DNA from: Egicoccus sp035462025
GTDB taxonomy: Bacteria; Actinomycetota; Nitriliruptoria; Nitriliruptorales; Nitriliruptoraceae
Assembly (NCBI GenBank): GCA_035462025.1
Contig: DATHUR010000070.1
Coordinates: 1 to 10,917, forward strand
Reading direction: 5' to 3'
Length of the DNA: 10,917 bases
Below, one piece after another: positions 1-6,182 of the stretch (position 1 is its first letter; every line of letters begins with the position of its first letter). Position numbers and translations under genes: made by a program. A model generated the notes under the pieces. The model was not told the DNA's origin. It saw only the letters and a program-made list of their open reading frames with translations, and did not search any database.

Positions 1-414
1 GTGTCCAACTTCCCGTCCGCGCTGCTGTCGCAGGCGTTCGATCTCGCCCCGGTCGTCACCGACCAGGTCGAGCACCACCCGTTTCTCGGCGTCGCCCCGA
101 TCGAGAAGGTCCTCGCGGAGCGTGGCGGCTTCCTGACCGCGTACTCCCCGCTCGCGCGGGGCAAGGTCACCGACGATGCGACCCTGACCGAGATCGGCGA
201 GGCCCACGGCAAGTCGGCCGCCCAGGTCACGTTGCGGTGGATGCTGCAGAAGCCCAACACCGTGGCGATCCCGAAGTCGGGCACCCCCGAGCGCATCCGC
301 GCCAACTTCGAGGTGTTCGACTTCGAACTCGGCGACGACGAGATGCAGCGCATCCACGCGCTCGAGCGCCAGCAACGTCTGATCGACCCCGACGGCGGCC
401 CCGACTGGGACTGA
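1..414 (+). CDS. Aldo/keto reductase, C-terminal part (5' truncated by window edge)
   Basis: This is the last ~137 residues of an NAD(P)H-dependent aldo/keto reductase, a cytosolic carbonyl reductase with a TIM-barrel fold. The first codon in the window reads Val of the conserved (G)VSNF segment, so the gene begins upstream and the GTG at 1 is not a real start. Visible family marks are the QVEHHPFL strand, AYSPLARG, the LRWMLQ helix, and the coenzyme-phosphate-binding IPKSGTPERIRANFEVFDFEL segment near the C terminus. The catalytic Asp-Tyr-Lys-His residues lie in the missing part. The pattern resembles the 2,5-diketo-D-gluconate reductase group, but that group is promiscuous and the substrate is not assignable. 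It ends 24 bp before the convergent short-chain dehydrogenase. Family confident, specificity unknown. Confidence 0.9.
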   Translation: MSNFPSALLSQAFDLAPVVTDQVEHHPFLGVAPIEKVLAERGGFLTAYSPLARGKVTDDATLTEIGEAHGKSAAQVTLRWMLQKPNTVAIPKSGTPERIRANFEVFDFELGDDEMQRIHALERQQRLIDPDGGPDWD

Positions 415-438
415 CCCCCGGTCCCACCATGGCCGCGG

Positions 439-1188
439 TCAGCGGACGCGGCGGGCCGCCAGGGTCCGGGCCAGCGCGGGAGAGATCCGGGCGGCGAGGT
501 CGGCGACCTTCCCCGTCGCGCCGATCACGACCCGCTGCGGGACCCGCCGTCCCGTTCGCCGCCGCGCGACGAGGCGGACCAGGTCGCGTGCGACGTCGTC
601 CGCGGTCAGCGCCGCCCCCGTCGTGGTGCGTGCCGCCCCGGCACCGACCTCGGTGACCGGGGTGTCGAGGAAGGTCGGATGCACCACGGTCACGCCGACC
701 CCGTCGCGGCCGAGTTCGTCGGCCAGCGCCAGGAACGTGCCGCTCAGCGCGTGCTTCGCCCCGACGTAGGCGGGTCTGCCGGGCACGGGCACCAGCCCCG
801 CGACGGACGAGATCGCCAGCAGGTGGCCGCCCGACGCCCGCAGCGCCGGCAGGGTCGCCCGGGCGGTACGGACCGCACCGTGGAAGTTGACGTCCATGAC
901 GCGGCGGAACGTGGCGTCGTCGGTCTCGTCGAAGCTTCCGAGCGCGGTCACGCCGGCCGCGGCAACGACCGTGTCGATCCGCCCGAGCCCGGCGAGCGCG
1001 TCGGCCAGGGCGGCTTCGCTGGCGGGATCGGCGAGGTCGACCTCGATCCAGTGGTCGACGCCGTCGGGTGGCGGCGTGCCGGGCCGCTCGACGCCGATCA
1101 CCCGGTCGCCGGCTGCGACCAGCCGCGACAGCAGCGCCCGGCCGATGTGACCGCCGGCGCCAGTCACCAGCGCGGTCGTGCCGGTCAT
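439..1188 (-). CDS. Short-chain dehydrogenase/reductase (classical SDR)
   Basis: A 249-residue NAD(P)-dependent oxidoreductase, the usual length for a classical SDR. It shows the coenzyme-binding glycine motif TGAGGHIG (residues 9-16), an AAAG turn (76-79; usual form NNAG/NAAG), Asn101, catalytic Ser in SSVAG (around 127-128), Tyr141 and Lys145 in YVGAK, and the HPTFLDTP segment that follows. The ATG at 1188 was chosen because it overlaps the upstream gene's stop (ATGA) and has AGGGA a few bases upstream. It is the last gene of the four-gene minus-strand operon. It probably reduces or oxidises a hydroxyl/carbonyl on the same pathway intermediate as its neighbours. The substrate is not predictable. 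The Arg-rich segment near residues 210-218 and the C-terminal AARRVR are basic. Confidence 0.92.
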   Translation of the reverse strand: MTGTTALVTGAGGHIGRALLSRLVAAGDRVIGVERPGTPPPDGVDHWIEVDLADPASEAALADALAGLGRIDTVVAAAGVTALGSFDETDDATFRRVMDVNFHGAVRTARATLPALRASGGHLLAISSVAGLVPVPGRPAYVGAKHALSGTFLALADELGRDGVGVTVVHPTFLDTPVTEVGAGAARTTTGAALTADDVARDLVRLVARRRTGRRVPQRVVIGATGKVADLAARISPALARTLAARRVR

Positions 1189-2126
1189 AGGCGTCCCTGC
1201 CGGAAACGCTCGTAGCACTCGGCCGAGCTCAACCGGGGCAGGCCGGGGAACAGCTGCTTGCACCGCTCGTTGGCCAGCACCGGCCGGTAGCGCAGGAAGT
1301 CGACCTGCTCCGGACCGTAGGGGAGCAGGTGCAGCGGCGCGACGGCCCGCAGTGCGCCCGCGACCAGACCGGGCCGCAGCGGCACGTAGCGCGCCCCCTC
1401 GATCGCCGCGATGTCGCGCAGGGTCAGCACCCCGTCGCCGGCCAGATTGACGATGCCGGTGACGCGCCCGGTGGCCCCGCGCACGATCACCTCGGCGACG
1501 TCGCCGTCGTGGACGAACACGAACGGCACGTCGGTGTCGGTCAGCCCGAGCACCACCCGGCCGGTGAACAGTCTGGTGATCTGGTTGTCGGTGCCGGCCC
1601 CGAGGATCGTGCCCGGCCGCAGCACGAGCTGGCCCAGCTCCGGATGGTCGTCGCGGGCGGCCGCCAGCAGCGCCTCGACCTCGGCCTTGTGGCGGCTGTA
1701 GGCGAAGCGTGGGTGGCCGGGCACGGGGTCGGACTCGGTGCGTGGCCGCTCGCGGTTGGCGGGCGTGTAGCCGTACGCCGCCCCCGACGACGCGACCGTG
1801 AGGTGCTCGACCCCGGCGGACACGCAGGCCTCGATCACGCGTCGGGTCCCGCCCACCTCGATGTCGTGCAGCACCTGAGGGGTCATGTCCGGCGGCGGGC
1901 TCACGATGGCGGCGAGGTGGACCACGGCCGCGACGTCGTGCTGACGCAGCAGGCCGGCGAGGTCGACCTCGCGCAGGTCGGCGGTGACGTAGGTGACGTC
2001 GCCCAGCGGATCGGACGGCGGGCGCACGTCCAGGGAGACGAGCGGGGCGACGCCTGCGTCGTGCAGGGCCGCGACGGCCAGCGAGCCGAGGTAGCCGCAG
2101 CCGCCGGTGACCAGGACACCGCTCAC
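1185..2126 (-). CDS. NAD-dependent epimerase/dehydratase (extended SDR)
   Basis: A 313-residue extended short-chain dehydrogenase of the sugar-nucleotide epimerase type. It has TGGCGYLG (residues 7-14) for dinucleotide binding, an Asp at the end of the second strand (SLDVRP) favouring NAD, the SSGAAYG strand with catalytic Ser/Thr region (113-119), and the YSRHK catalytic pair Tyr143/Lys147. Family members act on nucleotide sugars, but many homologues in catabolic operons oxidise or reduce other alcohols, so the substrate is open. The GTG start at 2126 overlaps the BASS carrier's stop as GTGA, and its own stop overlaps the next start as ATGA. No good Shine-Dalgarno precedes the GTG; instead a perfect 7-bp inverted repeat abuts it (see 2127-2143), so translation probably depends on coupling to the upstream gene. 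Confidence 0.9.
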   Translation of the reverse strand: MSGVLVTGGCGYLGSLAVAALHDAGVAPLVSLDVRPPSDPLGDVTYVTADLREVDLAGLLRQHDVAAVVHLAAIVSPPPDMTPQVLHDIEVGGTRRVIEACVSAGVEHLTVASSGAAYGYTPANRERPRTESDPVPGHPRFAYSRHKAEVEALLAAARDDHPELGQLVLRPGTILGAGTDNQITRLFTGRVVLGLTDTDVPFVFVHDGDVAEVIVRGATGRVTGIVNLAGDGVLTLRDIAAIEGARYVPLRPGLVAGALRAVAPLHLLPYGPEQVDFLRYRPVLANERCKQLFPGLPRLSSAECYERFRQGRL

Positions 2127-3106
2127 GTGCCGGCCACCGGCACCGGCGGCGCGACGTCACGCGGCGGATGCCGTGACCAGATCGCCGCGAGCCCGAGCCC
2201 GGCGATCAGGTGCCAGATGCCCCACCAGGCGGCGACCAGCGCCATCCCGCCCAGGCCGTCGAAGAACCCGAAGATCAGCACCAGTGCCAGCGCCGAGTTC
2301 TGGATCCCGATCTCGATCGAGACCGCCCGCCGGTCGCGCTCGGGTAGCCGCACCGCCGCCGCGGCGCCGTAGCCCAGCGCCAACGCGACCGCGTTGTGGA
2401 GGAACACCGCCCAGGCCACCACCTCGAGCAGCGCCGTGAAGTGTTCGAGGTTGCTCAGGAAGGCGATCGCCACGAACGCGGCGAAGAACACGATCGAGAC
2501 GATGCGCATCGGCCGGTACAGCTTCTCGGCCAGCGCCGGGCGGCGCAGTCGCAGCAGCACGCCCGCGGCGACCGGCAGCGCCAGCAACAGCCCGATGGTG
2601 ACGGCGAGGTCGGCGGGGTCGAGCGACACGCTGCGCAGCACCTCGCGCGTGCCCGGGTCCAGCGACCCCCAGAACGCGAAGTTCGCCGGCGTGGCGACCG
2701 CCGCGACCAGGGTCGCCACACCGGTCATGCCGATCGACAGGCCCGTGTTGCCCTTCGCCAGATGGGTCACGATGTTGGACACGTTGCCACCGGGGCAACT
2801 GCCGACCAGGATCATGCCCAGCGCGATCGACGGGGCCGGGTCCAGTACCCGCGTCAGCGCGTAGGTCGCCGCCGGCAGCAGCAGGAACTGCGCCAGGAGG
2901 CCGACCAGGGGAGCGCGCGGGGAGGCGAACACCGCCTTGAGGTCGTGGACACGCACGTCGAGGGCGATGCCGAACATGATCAGACCGATGGCGACGTTGA
3001 GCACCATCAGGCTGGCCGGGTCGAAGTTGAGCCGGACCTCGTCGACGCCGGCCTGGGCCAGCAGGCCGCCGACCTGTCCGACGGCGAGGGTCAGCGGGGC
3101 ACTCAT
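2123..3106 (-). CDS. Bile acid:sodium symporter (BASS)-family membrane transporter
   Basis: A 327-residue, strongly hydrophobic protein with roughly nine to ten membrane segments, matching the SBF/BASS family. Diagnostic pieces are the GSCPGGNVSN segment (about residues 102-111) and EIGIQN (265-270), where Glu and Gln four residues apart correspond to sodium-coordinating residues in bacterial ASBT structures. Family members carry organic anions (bile acids, pyruvate, pantoate and others) with Na+. The cargo here is unknown; a carboxylate used or made by the adjacent ThDP enzyme is a reasonable inference. The ATG at 3106 shares ATGA with the ThDP enzyme stop and has GAGGAG eight bases upstream, which is better than the in-frame start 17 codons further up. 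It acts in the cytoplasmic membrane. Confidence 0.93.
   Translation of the reverse strand: MSAPLTLAVGQVGGLLAQAGVDEVRLNFDPASLMVLNVAIGLIMFGIALDVRVHDLKAVFASPRAPLVGLLAQFLLLPAATYALTRVLDPAPSIALGMILVGSCPGGNVSNIVTHLAKGNTGLSIGMTGVATLVAAVATPANFAFWGSLDPGTREVLRSVSLDPADLAVTIGLLLALPVAAGVLLRLRRPALAEKLYRPMRIVSIVFFAAFVAIAFLSNLEHFTALLEVVAWAVFLHNAVALALGYGAAAAVRLPERDRRAVSIEIGIQNSALALVLIFGFFDGLGGMALVAAWWGIWHLIAGLGLAAIWSRHPPRDVAPPVPVAGT
2127..2143 (-). promoter_or_regulatory. Perfect inverted repeat flush with the epimerase start codon
   Basis: Reading the minus strand, GTGCCGG-TGG-CCGGCAC forms a 7-bp all-paired stem whose base directly touches the GTG start of the epimerase gene. It lies in the last codons of the BASS carrier gene. 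No purine-rich ribosome site is visible there. This is consistent with a stem that hides initiation until ribosomes finishing the carrier open it. The repeat is seen directly; the function is inferred. Confidence 0.35.
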
Positions 3107-4881
3107 CCGGCCGGCTCCTCGTGCATCGCCTTGAACGTCTTGAGCGCCGGCGCCCACAGGTGCGCACCCGCATCCACCTCGACGTGGATCACGGCCGGAC
3201 CCGCGAGGTCGCGGCAGCGTTCCAGGGCCGGCCGCAACTCGCCGGGCGTGCGGACGTACTCGCCGTGCGCCCCCATCGACTGCGCCAGCCGGTCGTAGCG
3301 GATCTCGCCGAGGTCGGCGTAGACCGTGTCGCCCTCGGGCAGCGGCTTGTCGAGCACGAGCCGGCGCGCGATGGTCTTGACCGGTTTGGATGCGATCGAC
3401 TGACTCATCTTCACCATGCCCCAGGCCCGGTCGGCGAACACCACCCAGGTCACGTCCAGCCCGTGCCGCACCGCGGTCTCCACTTCCTGCGGGTGCATAC
3501 CGAACGCACCGTCACCGATCAGGCAACAGACCGGGCGGTCCGGCGCGGCCACCTTCGCGCCCAGCGGCTGCGCCATCCCGGCGCCCAGCATCCCGAACTT
3601 GAAGGTCGACAGCAACGACCGTGGCGTGCGGACCTCGTGGAAGAACTGCGACCACACGGCCGTGTTGCCGCCGTCGACGACCCAGATCGTCTCGTCCGGG
3701 AACACCTCCTGGGCGAGCGTGGGCACCCGGGCGGGGTGGACCGGCCCGGCGGCGTCCTTCGCCTCGAGCGCCTTGTCCAGCTTCGCGCGCGACGCGGAGC
3801 GGGCGCCGGCGATGTCGTCGAGCCAACTGCGTCGCGCCGTGGCCTGTGGCGACGGACCGCGCGGCTCGAGGACGGCGATCAACGCTTCGAGGGTGGCGCC
3901 GACGTCGGCGAGCATCGCCTGCCGGAGGGGCCGGTTGGCGCCAAGCACGCTCGGGTCGATGTCGACCTGCACGGTCGCGGCCTTGTCCGCCCGGGCCCAG
4001 TTCGGCGCCTTGCCCCACCAGTCCGTCTCGCCCAGCCGCGAGCCGAGCACCAGGATCACGTCGGCCTCGTTGCGGACCCGGTCGACGAGGTCGACGTGCA
4101 CCATCGGCACGGTCTGCCGGCCGCGCTCGTCGAGGACCGAGCGGGCGGCCCAACTGGTCGTCACCGCGGCGTCGAGCAGTTCCGCCAGGCGCGCCAGCGC
4201 CGGTTCCGCACCGGCGTGCAGCACGCCCGACCCGGCGTGGATCAAGGGGAGTCGGGCGCCGTGGAGCAGGTCGGCGACGGCGGCGACCTGGTCGGGGTCG
4301 GGGGCCATCGGCGCGAGCGAGCGGTAGGTCCCCGGTGCCAGCAGCGGCACGCGGTCGAGTTCGTGGCTGCCGTTGATCAGGTTCTCGGGCACGTCGAGGT
4401 GGACCACGCCGGGCCGGCCCGACCAGCACGCCCGTAGCGCGTGGCGCAGCAGTTCGGGGATCCGGTCGGCCGAGGGCACGTGGCGCGAGAACTTCGTCAT
4501 CGGCGCGGTCACGGCGGTCTGGTCGAAGTACTGGTAGGTGCCGCCGCGGTCGGGGGACCCGATGCCGGTCCGGCGCGACGAGGTCAGCAGCAGCACCCGG
4601 TTGCCCTCACCCTGCTCGACTGCGACACCGGGCAGGACGTTGGCGACGCCCGGCCCGTTGCTGGCCATCGCGACGCCGAGCCGTCCGGTCGTGCGCGCGT
4701 AGGCGCCCGCCATGTGGGCCGCCGAGGTCTCGTGCCTCGGGGTGTACAGACGGATGCCGGCGTCGGCGAGGGCCGAGTACAGCCCGTAGTAGGTCCCGTC
4801 GATGATCCCGAAGATCGTGTCGACGCCCTCGGCGGCCAGCATCTTCGCCATCATCGCGCCGCCGGTCATGGTCACGGCCAC
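3103..4881 (-). CDS. ThDP-dependent enzyme, acetolactate synthase/decarboxylase-like
   Basis: A 592-residue protein with the three-domain layout of the pyruvate-oxidase/acetolactate-synthase superfamily: N-terminal pyrimidine-binding domain, central domain (~190-330) and C-terminal diphosphate-binding domain. Glu in PRHETSAAHMAGAYA (about residue 51) is the ThDP-activating glutamate, which argues against glyoxylate carboligase. The GDGAFG motif starts the Mg-diphosphate site, but the usual Asn-Asn 26-27 residues later is Ala-Asp (FADRAWGM). Members decarboxylate 2-oxoacids or join them to a second carbonyl; the exact substrate is not assignable. No small regulatory subunit gene follows, unlike biosynthetic AHAS. 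Start: GGAGAGGGAG at 4897-4888 sits six bases before the GTG at 4881. The ATG at 4869 (588 aa, beginning MTGGAMM) is the alternative, with poor 18-base spacing. First gene of the minus operon, facing the PucR gene. Confidence 0.9.
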   Translation of the reverse strand: MAVTMTGGAMMAKMLAAEGVDTIFGIIDGTYYGLYSALADAGIRLYTPRHETSAAHMAGAYARTTGRLGVAMASNGPGVANVLPGVAVEQGEGNRVLLLTSSRRTGIGSPDRGGTYQYFDQTAVTAPMTKFSRHVPSADRIPELLRHALRACWSGRPGVVHLDVPENLINGSHELDRVPLLAPGTYRSLAPMAPDPDQVAAVADLLHGARLPLIHAGSGVLHAGAEPALARLAELLDAAVTTSWAARSVLDERGRQTVPMVHVDLVDRVRNEADVILVLGSRLGETDWWGKAPNWARADKAATVQVDIDPSVLGANRPLRQAMLADVGATLEALIAVLEPRGPSPQATARRSWLDDIAGARSASRAKLDKALEAKDAAGPVHPARVPTLAQEVFPDETIWVVDGGNTAVWSQFFHEVRTPRSLLSTFKFGMLGAGMAQPLGAKVAAPDRPVCCLIGDGAFGMHPQEVETAVRHGLDVTWVVFADRAWGMVKMSQSIASKPVKTIARRLVLDKPLPEGDTVYADLGEIRYDRLAQSMGAHGEYVRTPGELRPALERCRDLAGPAVIHVEVDAGAHLWAPALKTFKAMHEEPAG

Positions 4882-4887
4882 GGCCCA

Positions 4888-4897
4888 CTCCCTCTCC
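4888..4897 (-). promoter_or_regulatory. Ribosome binding site of the ThDP enzyme gene
   Basis: On the minus strand GGAGAGGGAG lies six bases before GTG (4881), 12 before a second GTG (4875) and 18 before ATG (4869). The spacing favours 4881. The site also shows that the in-frame codons out to 4944 are untranslated leader. Confidence 0.55.
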
Positions 4898-4990
4898 AGG
4901 TGCGCGCAAGCGGCTCCCGACCGCGGCGTCGCACGTCGCACCACCTTGGACGACCCGACCGGTCACGACGGTGTCTGCTACAACCACATC

Positions 4991-5007
4991 GCACGATCCG
5001 ATTGTGC
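4991..5007. promoter_or_regulatory. Candidate operator: 17-bp near-perfect palindrome
   Basis: GCACGATC-C-GATTGTGC is symmetric around the C at 4999, with 7 of 8 arm positions complementary. It lies 21 bp before the PucR gene's ATG and about 93 bp before the first gene of the divergent operon, where one site could control both directions. The regulator encoded next door is the natural binding candidate. The symmetry is directly visible; binding is inferred. The rest of the 4882-5027 gap holds the tandem GTCGCAC repeat at 4928-4941 and ACGAACAACG at 5010-5019; I could not place convincing -35/-10 boxes in it. Confidence 0.5.
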
Positions 5008-5027
5008 ATACGAACAACGGTGGGGAG

Positions 5028-6152
5028 ATGCGGCGAGGCGAGTGGCGACCGATCGTCGAACTGCTCGACACCGTTTCCAGCCGGGCTGACCTGGTCGACG
5101 ACGCGGTTCGGCTGACCCGCGACCACGTGCCCGGGATCGGCCGGCTCCCCCCCGAGGATGTGGCGCGGCACACCCGCGCCCTGCTCGCTGCCGCGACACG
5201 CGCCATCGCCGAACGGCGCGGACCCAGCGACGCCGAACTCGACTTCATCGAGGAACTCGCGGTCACCCGCGCGCGCCAGCAGGTCCCGATCGAGGCGGTC
5301 CTGCGTGGGATCCACCTCGCCGGTCAGGCCGTCTGGCGCGACGCCCGCCGGGTCGCCGAGGAGCGCGCCGTCCCGGCCGCGCTGCTGCTCGACGCGCGCG
5401 AGTTGTACGAGCAGTGGGCCGAGGCCGTCCGGGCCCGCCTGCTGGTCGCCCACCGGCAGGCCGAACTGGCCCAGACGCAGTCGATGCGCGACCGGCGGGT
5501 GGGGCTGCTGCGCCGCGCTCTGGACGGCGGCCCCGATGCACCGGCTGCGCTGCGCGACGCCGGCTTCGCGGCCACGGACGGCTGCTGGGTGGTCCACGCC
5601 CGCCCCGCCGATGCGCCGGCGGCCGCCGCCCTCGAACAGGCGTTGCGCACGGACGTCGCGGACCTGTTCGGCGTGCTCGACGACGCCCTGGTCGGCGTCA
5701 CCGCCGCCCGACCCGACGGCGGGGCGGGCGTGGAGACGGCCGTGGCCGTCGCCGGACCGCTCGACGGCGCGGCGCTGGACCTCGGGGACCGGTGGGCCCG
5801 CCAGGCGTGGACGGCGGCGGCGGCACGCGGTCGCAGCGGTGTGGTCGACGTGCGCGAACTCGCGCTCGAAGCCGATCTCCTCGACAACCCGGCGTTGGCG
5901 GGCCACGTCGCCGATGGCCGGCTCGCCACGCTGGCCGCCGAGGGGACGTTCGCGGACGTGCTGTTGGCCACGGTGGCGGCCTACGCCGAACACCGCGGCC
6001 ACGTGCCCTCGACCGCCGCCGCGCTGTACGTGCACCCGAACACGGTGCGCCACCGGCTGCGCCGCCTGGCCGAGTTGACCGACCTCGACCTCGACGACCC
6101 GTTCGACCTCGTCACCGCCTGGTGGCTCGCCCGCTGGCGGGTGGCGGTCTAG
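5028..6152 (+). CDS. PucR-family (CdaR-like) transcriptional regulator
   Basis: A 374-residue cytosolic DNA-binding regulator. Residues ~5-150 form a helical region resembling the RsbRD-type N-terminal domain found in many actinobacterial PucR proteins. The middle (~165-300) is where a CdaR GGDEF-like domain sits in this family. The C terminus (~310-370) carries the HTH_30 signature, with YAEHRGHVPSTAAALYVHPN followed by TVRHRLRRLAELT. Family members usually activate purine, sugar-acid or organic-acid catabolic genes in response to a metabolite, often from a divergent position as here. The ATG at 5028 is preferred because an extension to the GTG at 4971 would place the palindrome inside coding sequence; however GGGGAG touches the ATG with no spacer, so the start is not certain. 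It probably controls the divergent operon, itself, and perhaps the downstream permease. Confidence 0.9.
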   Translation: MRRGEWRPIVELLDTVSSRADLVDDAVRLTRDHVPGIGRLPPEDVARHTRALLAAATRAIAERRGPSDAELDFIEELAVTRARQQVPIEAVLRGIHLAGQAVWRDARRVAEERAVPAALLLDARELYEQWAEAVRARLLVAHRQAELAQTQSMRDRRVGLLRRALDGGPDAPAALRDAGFAATDGCWVVHARPADAPAAAALEQALRTDVADLFGVLDDALVGVTAARPDGGAGVETAVAVAGPLDGAALDLGDRWARQAWTAAAARGRSGVVDVRELALEADLLDNPALAGHVADGRLATLAAEGTFADVLLATVAAYAEHRGHVPSTAAALYVHPNTVRHRLRRLAELTDLDLDDPFDLVTAWWLARWRVAV

Positions 6153-6155
6153 CGT
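6150..6155 (+). promoter_or_regulatory. Possible -10 element (TAGCGT) before the permease gene
   Basis: TAGCGT fits the TAnnnT pattern of actinobacterial -10 boxes and overlaps the TAG stop of the PucR gene. Sequence 6150-6168 matches 7769-7787, in front of the dehydrogenase gene, at 16 of 19 positions. No clear -35 is visible. If real, the permease has its own promoter rather than only read-through from the regulator gene. Confidence 0.3.
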
Positions 6156-6182
6156 CGCCGCTCCCGACCACGAGGGGGAGAG

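Noticed and set aside
1..3. GTG at position 1 as a true start codon
   Set aside because: It encodes the Val of the conserved internal VSNF segment of aldo/keto reductases; the gene starts outside the window.
432..452. GCCGCG/CGCGGC hairpin at the end of the SDR gene as a bidirectional terminator
   Set aside because: Only a 6-bp stem with a 9-nt loop, no T-tract on either side, and GC-rich chance stems of this size are common.
439..2160. A continuous 573-codon minus-strand frame that looks like an epimerase-SDR fusion
   Set aside because: Only its last 249 codons (from ATG 1188) encode the SDR. The upstream part is a wrong-frame shadow of the epimerase gene, which is in another frame and ends in the ATGA overlap.
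4971..5027. Upstream GTG start for the PucR regulator adding 19 residues
   Set aside because: The added residues are unlike the family, would put the palindrome in coding sequence, and have no ribosome site; ATG 5028 is preferred.
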